17,706 nt of DNA from Gulosibacter sediminis (GCF_014904065.1 NZ_JACXJG010000010.1:68238-85943), one strand, 5' to 3'; positions 6,469 to 14,840 are shown, counted from the first letter of the stretch. Notes: a model not told the origin generated them from the letters alone. Translations and numbers: made by a program.

Positions 6469-8763
6469 ATGACCAAGATCGACGAATCGCGCGCCGACGA
6501 CGCCGCGAATCCGCCCGTCGAATGGGATGAGTCCCAGCTCAACACCCCCGAGGGGTACCCGGTCGCCGGCGCCGACGCCAAGGCGCTCGACCGAGCGCGG
6601 AAGTGGACGCCCGGCAAGATCATCACGTGGGTGGCCATTGCGCTGCTCGGTGGCGTGGCCTGGACCATGCTCGCGTTCGTGCGCGGCGAATCGGTCAACG
6701 GCATCTGGTTCGTGTTCGCCGCGGTGTGCACCTACCTCATCGCCTACCGCTTCTACGCGAACTACATCGAGAAGCACCTGCTGCGCCCGAACGACCACCG
6801 CGCCACCCCGGCCGAGTACATGGCGAACGGCAAGGACTTCGTCGCGACCGACCGCCGCGTGCTGTTCGGCCACCACTTCGCCGCGATCGCCGGCGCCGGC
6901 CCGCTCGTCGGCCCCGTGCTCGCCGCGCAGATGGGCTACTTGCCCGGCACGATCTGGATCATCGTCGGCGTCGTGCTCGCGGGCGCGGTACAGGACTACC
7001 TCGTGCTCTTCATCTCGACGCGTCGCCGCGGCCGCTCGCTCGGCCAGATGGCGCGGGATGACCTCGGGCGCGTCGGCGGCATCGCCGCAATTCTCGCGAC
7101 CCTCACGATCATGATCATCATCGTGGCGATCCTCGCGCTCGTCGTCGTGAACTCGCTCGGCGAGAGCCCCTGGGGTGTCTTCTCGGTCGGCATGACAATT
7201 CCGATCGCGTTGTTCATGGGCATCTACCTGCGGTATCTGCGCCCTGGCAAGATCCTCGAGGTCTCGGTGATCGGCTTCATCTTGCTGATGGCCGCGATCA
7301 TCGGCGGCGGCCAGATCGCCGCGACCGAGTGGGGCTCGTCGTTCTTCCTGCTCGACCACACGACCATCGCGTGGGCGATCATCATCTACGGCTTCGTCGC
7401 GGCCGTGCTGCCGGTGTGGCTGCTGCTCACGCCCCGCGACTACCTGTCGACGTTCATGAAGATCGGCGTCATCGTTGTGCTCGCGGTGGCGATCGTCATC
7501 GTGCGCCCCGAGATCACGGCGCCCGCGTTCAGCGAGTTTGCGAGCCGGTCAGACGGCCCCGTGTTCAGCGGCGCGCTGTTCCCGTTCCTCTTCGTCACCA
7601 TCGCGTGTGGCGCGCTCTCGGGCTTCCACGCGCTCATCTCGTCGGGCACGACTCCAAAGATGGTGCACAAGGAGCGCCAGACAAAGTTCATCGGTTACGG
7701 CGGCATGCTCATGGAGTCGTTCGTCGCGATTATGGCGCTCGTCGCCGCCGTGTCGATCGACCGTGGCCTCTACTTCGCCATGAACGCGTCCGTCGCGGCC
7801 ACGGGCGGCACGGTCGAGGGCGCGGCGATGTTCGTGAACTCGCTCGGCCTCAACGGCGTGCACGTTGACGGTTCGTTCCTGCAGCAGATGGCCGATGAGG
7901 TGGGGGAGGAGTCGATCGTCTCCCGCACGGGTGGTGCGCCAACGCTCGCCATGGGTATCGCGCACATCATGCACAACATCACGCCGGGCCTCATGGGCTT
8001 CTGGTACCACTTCGCGATCATGTTTGAGGCGCTGTTCATCCTCACCGCGGTGGACGCTGGTACCCGCGTGGCACGCTTCCAGCTGCAGGAGGCGCTCGGC
8101 AACTTCTGGCCGCGCATCAAAGACAACAACTGGCGGCTCGGCGTGTGGTTGACGACCGCCCTCATGGTCGCGGGCTGGGGCTACATCCTGCTGCTCGGCG
8201 TCACCGATCCACTCGGCGGCATCAACACGTTCTTCCCGTTGTTTGGTATCGCGAACCAGTTGCTCGCGGCGGTCGCGCTCGCGGTCGTCACGGCGATCCT
8301 CGCGAAGCGCGGACGCCGGATGTTCAAGTACCTCTGGATTCCCGGCGTTCCACTCGTGTTCGACCTTGTCGTCACGATGGTCGGCTCCTGGCACAAGATT
8401 TTCTCGCCGGTGCGCAACGTCGGTTACTGGGCCAACCACTTCGCCACCCGCGCCGACATCGACACGGCGCTCGCGGCCGATCCGAACGCCGACGTTACGA
8501 AGCTCGAGGCCACCGTGCGCAACACCGCGGTGCAGGGCTCGCTCTCGGTACTGTTCGCGATCCTCACGCTCGTCGTTGTTGGCGCGGCCTTCGTGAAGAT
8601 CATCCAGGCGTGGAAGCACGATGGTCTGCCGACGTCGGAGCCGAAGCCGGTGCCATCGCTGACCTTCGCTCCGGCGGGTATCTCGGCGACCCAACCCGAG
8701 AAGGAGCTCATGGAGAAGTGGGCGCAGCTGCCCGAGGACAAGCGCGATCGGACGCTCGAATAA
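6469..8763 (+). CDS. cstA: CstA-family carbon starvation / pyruvate transporter
   Basis: This 764-residue polytopic membrane protein belongs to the CstA family. E. coli members (CstA, BtsT) are described as pyruvate/proton symporters, and CstA has also been linked to peptide uptake. After a hydrophilic N-terminus (1-50) many hydrophobic segments follow (for example 51-71, 79-96, 140-180). The hallmark GHHFAAIAGAGPLVGPVLAAQMGYLPGTIWI is at about 134-164. FHALISSGTTPKM and FGIANQLLAAVALAV are other family motifs. It is somewhat longer than the E. coli protein (about 700 residues), with the extra length mainly at the two ends. Its stop codon overlaps the start of the YbdD-type gene by one base (TAATG), so the two are translationally coupled. 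poxB follows. The ATG at 6469 has a purine-rich GAGAAAGA. Substrate here is inferred from homology and context. Confidence 0.93.
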   Translation: MTKIDESRADDAANPPVEWDESQLNTPEGYPVAGADAKALDRARKWTPGKIITWVAIALLGGVAWTMLAFVRGESVNGIWFVFAAVCTYLIAYRFYANYIEKHLLRPNDHRATPAEYMANGKDFVATDRRVLFGHHFAAIAGAGPLVGPVLAAQMGYLPGTIWIIVGVVLAGAVQDYLVLFISTRRRGRSLGQMARDDLGRVGGIAAILATLTIMIIIVAILALVVVNSLGESPWGVFSVGMTIPIALFMGIYLRYLRPGKILEVSVIGFILLMAAIIGGGQIAATEWGSSFFLLDHTTIAWAIIIYGFVAAVLPVWLLLTPRDYLSTFMKIGVIVVLAVAIVIVRPEITAPAFSEFASRSDGPVFSGALFPFLFVTIACGALSGFHALISSGTTPKMVHKERQTKFIGYGGMLMESFVAIMALVAAVSIDRGLYFAMNASVAATGGTVEGAAMFVNSLGLNGVHVDGSFLQQMADEVGEESIVSRTGGAPTLAMGIAHIMHNITPGLMGFWYHFAIMFEALFILTAVDAGTRVARFQLQEALGNFWPRIKDNNWRLGVWLTTALMVAGWGYILLLGVTDPLGGINTFFPLFGIANQLLAAVALAVVTAILAKRGRRMFKYLWIPGVPLVFDLVVTMVGSWHKIFSPVRNVGYWANHFATRADIDTALAADPNADVTKLEATVRNTAVQGSLSVLFAILTLVVVGAAFVKIIQAWKHDGLPTSEPKPVPSLTFAPAGISATQPEKELMEKWAQLPEDKRDRTLE

Positions 8764-8981
8764 TGACCGCGCCCACGCACTCGAACAAGCCAGGGCACAT
8801 CAGGGCCTGGTTCGCGACCGCGAGCTGGTACCTCAACGGCATGATGGGCGGGCACGCGTACGAGCGGTACGTGAATCACCTGCGCCGGGAGCACCCCGAC
8901 GCCACGCCGATGACCGAGCGTGAGTTCTGGCGGCAGAAGGCGCGCGACGAGGATGCGAACCCTTCGGCGCGCTGCTGCTAG
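8763..8981 (+). CDS. YbdD/YjiX-family small protein, CstA partner
   Basis: This 72-residue protein belongs to the short YbdD/YjiX (DUF466) family that is usually encoded next to CstA-type transporters. The family pattern is visible: WYLNGMMGGHAYERYVNHLRREHPDATPMTEREFWRQKARDEDANPSARCC, with the characteristic Tyr-x-x-Tyr-Val-x-His-x-x-x-x-His-Pro core, the MTEREFWR segment and the terminal Cys-Cys. It has no signal peptide or membrane segment. Its ATG overlaps the cstA stop (8761-8765), so it is very probably translated by coupling. Its function is unknown; a role in transporter activity or assembly has been proposed for the family. The CC terminus might bind metal or be modified, which is speculation. 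Confidence 0.9.
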   Translation: MTAPTHSNKPGHIRAWFATASWYLNGMMGGHAYERYVNHLRREHPDATPMTEREFWRQKARDEDANPSARCC

Positions 8982-9056
8982 CGACTCGCGGCAGTGAAAG
9001 TCCGGCGGCGGCCCAGATTCGATATGGATCGGGGTCGCCGTTGCCCGTGCCGCGTT

Positions 9057-9097
9057 CGAGAACTTCTCGTACGCAAGTGCAAGACTGGCCGTACTAA
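9057..9097 (+). promoter_or_regulatory. Candidate poxB operator and -10 box
   Basis: CGAGAA-C-TTCTCG (9057-9069) is a perfect 6+1+6 palindrome. TACTAA at 9092-9097 is a plausible -10, with no clear -35 at the proper distance, so the palindrome sits around the -35/-45 region, where an activator or repressor would bind. The Shine-Dalgarno AAGGAG is at 9107-9112. The 137-base gap after ybdD suggests poxB can be transcribed separately. Confidence 0.4.
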
Positions 9098-9118
9098 ACG
9101 CGAGGCAAGGAGCAGTCC

Positions 9119-10843
9119 ATGGTCACAGTGGCGCAGAATCTGGTCGACAACCTTCGAGTGAACGGCGTGCGCCGCGTGTATGGGGTGCCGGGCGACTCGC
9201 TCAACGGCTTCACCGATGCGATTCGCAAAGACGAGCAGGTCGAGTGGGTGCACGTGCGCCACGAGGAGGCGGCGGCGTTCGCGGCTGCGGCCGATGCCGA
9301 GCTCACCGGCGAGCTGGCGGTCTGTGCCGGCAGCTGTGGCCCGGGCAACCTGCACCTCATCAACGGGCTCTTCGACGCACAGCGCTCGCGCGTGCCCGTG
9401 CTCGCGATTGCAGCGCACATCCCGAGCGAGGAAATCGGCTCGAACTACTTCCAAGAGACGCATCCGCAGGAGCTCTTTCGCGAGTGCAGTGTCTACACCG
9501 AGCTCGTCTCGTCTGCCGAACAGATGCCCCGCGTGCTCGAGATCGCGATGCGCGCGGCCATCGAGCGGCGCGGCGTCGCCGTCGTCGTGCTGCCCGGTGA
9601 CGTCGCGCTGCAGCAAGCCAGCCACGAGGGTGAACACGTCGTGCGGGCCGCACAGCCGCGCGTGCTGCCGTCCGAGGCCGAGCTGCAGGAGCTCGCCAAG
9701 CTGCTTGCGGGTGCGTCGAGCCCCACCATCCTTGCCGGTGCCGGCGTCGCGGGCGCACACGATGACGTCGTCGAACTCGCCGACGTGCTCGGCGCGCCGA
9801 TCGTGCACGCGCTGCGCGGCAAGGAGCACATCGAGCACGACAACCCGTTCGACGTCGGCATGACCGGACTGCTCGGCTTCAACTCGGGCTACCGCGCCAT
9901 GGAAAATTCCGACGTGCTGCTGATGCTCGGCACCGACTTCCCCTATCAGCAGTTCTACCCGAAGGATGCGAAGGTCGCGCAGGTGGATATTCGCGGCGAG
10001 CAGCTCGGTCGCCGCACACCCCTCGACCTTGGCCTCGTCGGCGACGTCGGCGACACCGTGCGCGCCCTGCTGCCGTTGCTCAAGCGCAACCGCAAACGGG
10101 CGCACCTCAACGACTCGGTGAAGCACTACGAGCGCACGCGCAAGCGCCTCGACGAACTCGCCGTACCGTCTCGCGGCAAGCGGCCCATCCATCCGCAGTA
10201 CGTCGCCAGCGTGCTCGACGAACTGGCCGACGACGACGCGGTGTTTATCCCTGACGTGGGGTCGCCCGTCGTCTACGCGGCCCGGTACCTGCACCTCGGC
10301 GGCGGCCGACGTCTCATCGGCTCGTTCAGCCACGGCTCAATGGCGAACGCGCTGCCTCACGCGATCGGCGCCCAGTCGGCGTTCCCCGACCGCCAGATCG
10401 TCGCGCTCGCAGGCGACGGAGGCCTGTCGATGCTCATGGGGGAGCTGCTCACCGTGACGCAGAACCAGCTCCCGGTGAAACTCATCGTGCTGAACAACTC
10501 GTCACTCAACTTCGTCGAGCTTGAGATGAAGGCGGCCGGCTTCGTCACGTTCGCGACTGATCTCGAGAACCCGAACTTTGCGAAGGTGGCCGAGGCCGTG
10601 GGCATCCGCGGCTGGCGCGTCGAGGAATCAAGGGACGTCGAGTCGACCATCGCCGAGGCCCTCGCGCATCCCGGCCCGGCACTCGTCGACGTCGTGGTTG
10701 AGCGCCAGGAGCTCTCGATGCCCCCGGCGATCACGGCCGAGCAGGTGAAGGGCTTCTCGCTCTACGCGATCCGCACCGTGCTCTCGGGTCGTGGCGACGA
10801 ACTGCTCGATCTCGCGCGGGCGAACTTCCGCCAGCTCTTCTAA
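9119..10843 (+). CDS. poxB: Pyruvate dehydrogenase (quinone) / pyruvate oxidase, ThDP-dependent
   Basis: This 574-residue protein matches the ThDP-dependent pyruvate:quinone oxidoreductase family (PoxB; Pqo in Corynebacterium), which oxidises pyruvate to acetate and CO2 and passes electrons to the membrane quinone pool through FAD. It opens VTVAQNLVDNLRVNGVRRVYGVPGDSLNG; the catalytic Glu lies in RHEEAAAFAAAADAE (residue 50). The middle FAD domain spans about 185-340 and the C-terminal ThDP domain has GDGGLSM (432-438) and VLNNSSL, i.e. the GDG...NN metal/ThDP motif. Length is the family norm. Acetolactate synthase and other ThDP enzymes share the fold, but the N-terminal and ThDP motifs and the FPYQQFYPKDAKVAQVDI segment fit PoxB best. 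The C-terminal 25 residues may form the lipid-binding peptide. AAGGAG lies six bases before the ATG. It lies directly downstream of cstA and the YbdD-type gene. Confidence 0.9.
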   Translation: MVTVAQNLVDNLRVNGVRRVYGVPGDSLNGFTDAIRKDEQVEWVHVRHEEAAAFAAAADAELTGELAVCAGSCGPGNLHLINGLFDAQRSRVPVLAIAAHIPSEEIGSNYFQETHPQELFRECSVYTELVSSAEQMPRVLEIAMRAAIERRGVAVVVLPGDVALQQASHEGEHVVRAAQPRVLPSEAELQELAKLLAGASSPTILAGAGVAGAHDDVVELADVLGAPIVHALRGKEHIEHDNPFDVGMTGLLGFNSGYRAMENSDVLLMLGTDFPYQQFYPKDAKVAQVDIRGEQLGRRTPLDLGLVGDVGDTVRALLPLLKRNRKRAHLNDSVKHYERTRKRLDELAVPSRGKRPIHPQYVASVLDELADDDAVFIPDVGSPVVYAARYLHLGGGRRLIGSFSHGSMANALPHAIGAQSAFPDRQIVALAGDGGLSMLMGELLTVTQNQLPVKLIVLNNSSLNFVELEMKAAGFVTFATDLENPNFAKVAEAVGIRGWRVEESRDVESTIAEALAHPGPALVDVVVERQELSMPPAITAEQVKGFSLYAIRTVLSGRGDELLDLARANFRQLF

Positions 10844-10866
10844 GCCGCTGCATCCGCCGCAGACCA

Positions 10867-10896
10867 TTGCGCCGCTGCCACGCCGTGAAGTAACAT
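10867..10896 (+). promoter_or_regulatory. Predicted rplM operon promoter
   Basis: TTGCGC (10867-10872) and TAACAT (10891-10896) are 18 bases apart. Transcription would start near 10903, giving a leader of about 120 bases before rplM. A 6-bp hairpin TGCCCG-CTTACC-CGGGCA (10905-10922) lies at the very start of that leader. Hexamers match consensus only in part, so confidence is moderate. Confidence 0.45.
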
Positions 10897-10904
10897 ATTC
10901 AGGT

Positions 10905-10922
10905 TGCCCGCTTACCCGGGCA
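10905..10922 (+). promoter_or_regulatory. 5' stem-loop of the rplM leader
   Basis: The 6-bp stem (10905-10910 with 10917-10922, loop CTTACC) sits right after the predicted transcription start, upstream of rplM. L13 leader RNAs that repress their own gene are known in Firmicutes, but I cannot say that this is homologous. Confidence 0.3.
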
Positions 10923-11026
10923 TCGAAGTGGACCCTCAACTGTCGCGTTCACCCGTCATTCGGCGGGCCAACACGACGACCGAGCGGGACTCACGACCAT
11001 TCCCTTCGAACGAAAGATGCATTGCT

Positions 11027-11470
11027 ATGCGTACTTACACGCCCAAGGCAGGTGAAATCACCCGCGAATGGTTCGTCATTGACGCAACCGACATCGTCCT
11101 GGGTCGTCTCGCCTCGCACGCTGCCGCCATCCTGCGCGGTAAGCACAAGGCCATCTTCGCTCCCCACGTCGACACCGGCGACTTCGTCGTCGTCGTGAAC
11201 GCCGACAAGGTCGCGCTCACGGGTGCGAAGCTGGAGCAGAAGAAGGCCTACCGTCACTCGGGTTACCCGGGTGGCCTCCGCGCCGAGAGCTACACCGAGC
11301 TCCTCGAGAAGCGCCCGGAGCGCGCCGTTGAAAAGGCGATCCGGGGCATGCTGCCGAAGAACTCGCTCGGCCGTGACCAGCTCAAGAAGCTCAAGGTGTA
11401 CGCGGGTCCTGAGCACCCGCACGCTGCACAGCAGCCCAAGCCCTACACCTTTGACCAGGTTGCCCAGTAG
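11027..11470 (+). CDS. rplM: 50S ribosomal protein L13
   Basis: This 147-residue protein is L13 (uL13), an early 50S assembly protein. It begins [85 protein letters not shown] and contains [34 protein letters not shown], all family-typical. The frame is open upstream to 10904, but the conserved N-terminus fixes the start at 11027. The ribosome binding site is a weak purine stretch (GAAAGA). It forms an operon with rpsI (27-base gap) and glmM. The actinobacterial order truA-rplM-rpsI-glmM is otherwise kept, with the pyruvate block inserted before it. Confidence 0.98.
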   Translation: MRTYTPKAGEITREWFVIDATDIVLGRLASHAAAILRGKHKAIFAPHVDTGDFVVVVNADKVALTGAKLEQKKAYRHSGYPGGLRAESYTELLEKRPERAVEKAIRGMLPKNSLGRDQLKKLKVYAGPEHPHAAQQPKPYTFDQVAQ

Positions 11471-11497
11471 CGGCACGAAGAACGAAGGACTGAGATA

Positions 11498-11986
11498 GTG
11501 GCGACCATCGAAGACTCCACCGCGGAGCAGCTCACCAACTTCAGCACCGAGACCCCGGCCTCGGAAGCTGTCGAAACCACCCCGCGCCCCGCACTCACCG
11601 TGTCGGGTCAGGCCGTGGGCCGTCGCAAGCAGGCTGTTGCCCGCGTGCGCGTTGTCCCCGGTACCGGCAAGATCACCGTCAATGGCCGCGCCCTTGACGA
11701 GTACTTCCCCAACAAGCTGCACCAGCAGCTCATTAACGATCCGTTCACCCTGCTGACGTTGAACGGTGCTTACGACGTAATCGCAAAGATTCACGGCGGC
11801 GGACCTTCGGGTCAGGCTGGCGCGCTTCGCCTCGGCATTGCGCGTGCGCTCAACGAGATTGACCGAGAGCACAACCGTCCCGAGCTGAAGAAGGCCGGCT
11901 TCCTTACCCGCGACCCGCGAGTCAAGGAACGCAAGAAGGCCGGTCTCAAGAAGGCCCGCAAGGCTCCGCAGTACTCGAAGCGCTAA
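11498..11986 (+). CDS. rpsI: 30S ribosomal protein S9 with N-terminal extension
   Basis: This 162-residue protein is S9 (uS9), whose C-terminal tail (KAPQYSKR) reaches the P-site tRNA. Residues from about 36 are the family core: [56 protein letters not shown] and [33 protein letters not shown]. Residues 1-35 are an acidic Ser/Thr/Glu-rich extension absent from the 130-residue E. coli protein; such extensions are usual in actinobacteria. The GTG start at 11498 is preceded by GAAGGAC. It is 27 bases downstream of rplM and 14 bases upstream of glmM. Confidence 0.97.
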   Translation: MATIEDSTAEQLTNFSTETPASEAVETTPRPALTVSGQAVGRRKQAVARVRVVPGTGKITVNGRALDEYFPNKLHQQLINDPFTLLTLNGAYDVIAKIHGGGPSGQAGALRLGIARALNEIDREHNRPELKKAGFLTRDPRVKERKKAGLKKARKAPQYSKR

Positions 11987-12000
11987 TCGGAAGGGCCAAC

Positions 12001-13371
12001 GTGGGTCGACTTTTTGGAACGGATGGTGTTCGTGGCCTCGCCAACGAACGCCTGACCGTAGAACTCGCAGTCGGCCTGGCTCAATCGGCCGCCGCCGTGC
12101 TCGCGCGTGAAGCGCGCGAGCGCGGCGAGCGGCCGGTCGCGGTTCTCGCCCGGGATCCGCGTATCTCCGGCCAGTTCATCAGCGCGGCAGTCGCCGCCGG
12201 ACTCGCCTCCGCGGGCGTCGATGTCTTCGACGCCGGCGTGATCCCTACGCCCGCAGCGGCGTTCCTGACCGCCGACGTTGACGCCGACTTTGGCGTCATG
12301 ATCTCGGCGTCTCACAACCCTGCTCCCGACAACGGCATCAAGTTCTTTGCCCGCGGCGGGAGGAAGCTGGCCGACGAACTCGAAGACGAGATCGAGGCCC
12401 AGCTTGACGCTGAGCAGCTTCGTCCCACTGGCGACGGGGTCGGCCGCATCGAGCGTTTTGCTGATGCCGAAGATCGCTACACGCTGCACCTGCTCTCGTC
12501 GCTGCCGGTCGTCTACGACGACGGCCGCCCGCCGCTCGACGGCATGCGCATCGTCATCGATGGCGCCAACGGCGCAGCCGCGGGCGTTTCGCCCGAGGTG
12601 TTCGCCGACGCGGGCGCCGACGTCACCGTCATCGGTGGCGAGCCCGATGGCCTCAACATCAACGAGGGCGTCGGCTCGACGCACCTCGACAAGTTGCGTG
12701 AGACCGTCGTGTCGCTCGGCGCCGACCTCGGCGTCGCGCACGATGGCGATGCCGACCGCTGCCTCGCGGTCGACTCGAACGGCGAAGTTATCGACGGCGA
12801 CCAAATCCTCGCGATCCTCGCCCTGTGGCTCAAGGGCCGCGGGATGCTCAAGGACGACACGCTCGTCGCGACGGTCATGTCGAACCTTGGCCTGCGCATC
12901 GCGATGCGCGAGCATGGCATCACCCTCGTCGAAACGAAGGTGGGCGACCGCTACGTGCTCGCCGAGCTCAACCGCCGCGAGCTCACCATCGGTGGCGAGC
13001 AGTCGGGACACGTCATCGTCACTCGCCACGCGACCACCGGCGACGGCGTGCTCACCGGCCTGCTGCTCGCCTGCGTTGTCGCATCCGAGGGCAAGCCCCT
13101 CAGTGAACTCAAGCAGGTCATGAAGGTCTACCCACAGGTGCTCGTCAACGTGCGCGGCGTGCGCCAGGACGAGTGCACTTCGAACGAGGCCGTCCAGGCC
13201 GCGGTCGAGAAAGTGACACTCGCGCTCGGCAACACTGGCCGCGTGCTGCTGCGCCCATCCGGCACCGAGCCGGTCGTGCGCGTGATGGTCGAGGCCGAGA
13301 CCGACGACGCCGCGCGCCTGCATGCCGACGCGCTCGCCGAAGTCGTGAAAGCCGAGCTCGCGCTCGCGTAA
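12001..13371 (+). CDS. glmM: Phosphoglucosamine mutase
   Basis: This 456-residue enzyme interconverts glucosamine-6-phosphate and glucosamine-1-phosphate, supplying UDP-GlcNAc for peptidoglycan. The four phosphohexomutase landmarks are intact: the active-site phosphoserine loop ISASHNP with Ser104, the Mg-binding loop DGDADR with Asp248, Asp250 and Asp252, the sugar-binding loop GGEQSGH (331-337) and the phosphate-binding RPSGTEP (418-424). The N-terminus [18 protein letters not shown] is typical of GlmM. The GTG start at 12001 follows a GGAAGG box. It lies 14 bases after rpsI, so it is probably cotranscribed with rplM and rpsI, and it is closed by a strong terminator. Confidence 0.97.
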   Translation: MGRLFGTDGVRGLANERLTVELAVGLAQSAAAVLAREARERGERPVAVLARDPRISGQFISAAVAAGLASAGVDVFDAGVIPTPAAAFLTADVDADFGVMISASHNPAPDNGIKFFARGGRKLADELEDEIEAQLDAEQLRPTGDGVGRIERFADAEDRYTLHLLSSLPVVYDDGRPPLDGMRIVIDGANGAAAGVSPEVFADAGADVTVIGGEPDGLNINEGVGSTHLDKLRETVVSLGADLGVAHDGDADRCLAVDSNGEVIDGDQILAILALWLKGRGMLKDDTLVATVMSNLGLRIAMREHGITLVETKVGDRYVLAELNRRELTIGGEQSGHVIVTRHATTGDGVLTGLLLACVVASEGKPLSELKQVMKVYPQVLVNVRGVRQDECTSNEAVQAAVEKVTLALGNTGRVLLRPSGTEPVVRVMVEAETDDAARLHADALAEVVKAELALA

Positions 13372-13389
13372 TTTTCACGTCAATCGGCC

Positions 13390-13430
13390 GCGGCCCCAAC
13401 CAGAATCTGGTCGGGGCCGCAGCCGTTTTT
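13390..13430 (+). terminator. Strong terminator after glmM
   Basis: A 14-bp stem (13390-13403 with 13407-13420, one A-C mismatch, loop AAT) is followed by AGCCGTTTTT. It ends the rplM-rpsI-glmM operon. The same hairpin faces the convergent lipoprotein gene ending at 13450, where the mismatch becomes a G-U pair, so it may stop both directions, although the reverse side lacks a T-tract. Confidence 0.85.
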
Positions 13431-13449
13431 GGAGGGTTCGCGCTGCCGA

Positions 13450-14751
13450 TTAGGCCTCTGCGCGCTGGCCCGAGGCGAGGGCCAGCTCGTTGACCTCGTG
13501 GGGCAGTTGGGCCGACTCGGTGACCTCCCCGCCGAGGTAGTCGACCACGTACATGGTCGAGGTGTTCGGGTCGCTGATGTAGACGTAGCCGCGGTCCTGC
13601 ACGATGGCCGGGTGGCTGGTCTGCCACTCGTCAGGCACGGTCCACTCGTCGGTGACGGCGATCTCGTTGACGAGTTCGCCCGACCCGGGGTCGAAGACGC
13701 GCAGGGTGCCGTCGGTGCCAAAGACGAGGGCCTCGCCGTCCTCGCCGCGGGCGAGGCCATGCCAGGTGTAGTGGCTGCCGGTGTCGACGACGTTGATCGA
13801 CTCGTCGACGGTGTCAATGAGGGCAATCTGGGTCAGGTCGATGCCGCCCTCGGGGTCGGTCTTGTAGTCGCCGAGCACGACGGTCGAATCATCGTCGGCG
13901 AACGCGTTGCCGGTGCGGCCGAAGTCGTCGGGCGCGTCGATCTTGTGGAAGTGGTCGCCGTGCGAGAGCAGCACGCCGTCCTCGCAGCCGGCGAGAACAA
14001 GGTCGTCGCCGACGGTGGTCTCACCATGGATGCCGGGGCACTCGTCGGATTCGGCGATGACGTTGCCGTCGGTGTCAACGACCTGGGCGCCGTTGCGCTC
14101 CGACTCGTTGCCCACCGTCACGAACAGCTGGCCGTCGGCGAGCGGCACGGCGACGCCGTGGTGCGCGTCGGCCGACTCGTAGCTCGCGGTCGGCGTGATG
14201 CTGCCGGCGTCAACCTGCTCCTCGAGCGTCGCCGTGGCGAAGATCGTGACCTCGCCGGTGCCGTCGTCGAAGAGTGCGGTCTGGCCGTCGTGGTGCACGA
14301 CATGACCGGGTGTCTCGGCGCTCGCGACGACGTCGCTGAGCACGGGCTCGGAGACGTACGAGTGGGTGTGGTCGCCGTGTGGCTGGGTGTAGGTGCCGGC
14401 GTCGAGCACGGCCCAGCCGCCCGTCGTCGAGACGAACACGTTGCGGTTGTCACCGCCGGGGCTGAGGCGGTTGAAGCCATCGATGGGCAGATCGGCGATG
14501 ACCTCGAGCGAGTTCGCGTCGACGACCAGGATGCCGCCGTCGTAGGTGAGCGCGAGGCGGGGCTGCGGGCCCGACGACTCCGTCGCCTCGTGTTCGTGTT
14601 CGTGACCGTCTTCGTGGTCGTGGTCGGCCTCCGTTGATGTGGTGCTCCCGGGCTGCGAGCCGGCGGCGCAGCCCGTGAGGGCGAGCGCGGCAATCGCGAG
14701 GGATGCGGCAGAGGCGAGCAGCGGCGCTCGACGGGACAGGATCGGTGCCAT
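13450..14751 (-). CDS. His-rich lipoprotein, AztD-like zinc metallochaperone (probable)
   Basis: This 433-residue secreted lipoprotein has a signal peptide with lipobox ALTGC (lipidated Cys28), then an acidic His-rich linker with His44, 46, 50, 52 and 54, and a predicted beta-propeller-like body with repeated short VxVxD-type strands. Other His clusters are PHGDHTHSY (124-132), HHDG (153-156), DAHHG (195-199), IHGE (241-244) and HGDHFH (264-269). Cys238 and Cys256 could form a disulfide. This fits the AztD family of zinc metallochaperones, which bind zinc outside the membrane and hand it to a zinc ABC transporter. The closest family is named on motif resemblance, not search. No aztABC-type transporter is next to it. 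A Shine-Dalgarno AGGAAGGA (14761-14768) is nine bases from the ATG. Its promoter overlaps a Zur-like palindrome. It sits between glmM and coaA. Confidence 0.75.
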   Translation of the reverse strand: MAPILSRRAPLLASAASLAIAALALTGCAAGSQPGSTTSTEADHDHEDGHEHEHEATESSGPQPRLALTYDGGILVVDANSLEVIADLPIDGFNRLSPGGDNRNVFVSTTGGWAVLDAGTYTQPHGDHTHSYVSEPVLSDVVASAETPGHVVHHDGQTALFDDGTGEVTIFATATLEEQVDAGSITPTASYESADAHHGVAVPLADGQLFVTVGNESERNGAQVVDTDGNVIAESDECPGIHGETTVGDDLVLAGCEDGVLLSHGDHFHKIDAPDDFGRTGNAFADDDSTVVLGDYKTDPEGGIDLTQIALIDTVDESINVVDTGSHYTWHGLARGEDGEALVFGTDGTLRVFDPGSGELVNEIAVTDEWTVPDEWQTSHPAIVQDRGYVYISDPNTSTMYVVDYLGGEVTESAQLPHEVNELALASGQRAEA

Positions 14752-14810
14752 AGAGGCGGGTCCTTCCTAAAGGATCAGCAAATTCGATGCCGCCGGAACG
14801 GCACCGCACG

Positions 14811-14840
14811 AGACTATCTGCTAATAAGAATCGTTATCAA
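14811..14840 (-). promoter_or_regulatory. Predicted promoter of the zinc lipoprotein with overlapping Zur-like box
   Basis: On the minus strand TTGATA (plus 14835-14840) and TAGTCT (plus 14811-14816) are separated by 18 bases, a plausible -35/-10 pair; transcription would start about 50 bases before the lipoprotein ATG. The imperfect palindrome TAATAAGAATCGTTATCA (14822-14839; 12 of 18 positions symmetrical) lies over the -35 and spacer. It resembles actinobacterial Zur operators of the TGATAA-CGA-TTATCA type, where zinc-loaded Zur would block RNA polymerase. Promoter and box are seen; Zur control is inferred. Confidence 0.6.

Noticed and set aside
11983..13323. Long minus-strand open frame (446 codons) opposite glmM
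   Set aside because: Antisense shadow of glmM; the plus strand carries all phosphohexomutase motifs.
13429..14637. Plus-strand open frame (402 codons) opposite the zinc lipoprotein gene
   Set aside because: The minus strand has a signal peptide, lipobox, ribosome binding site and promoter; the plus frame is Val/Gly/Asp-rich without motifs.
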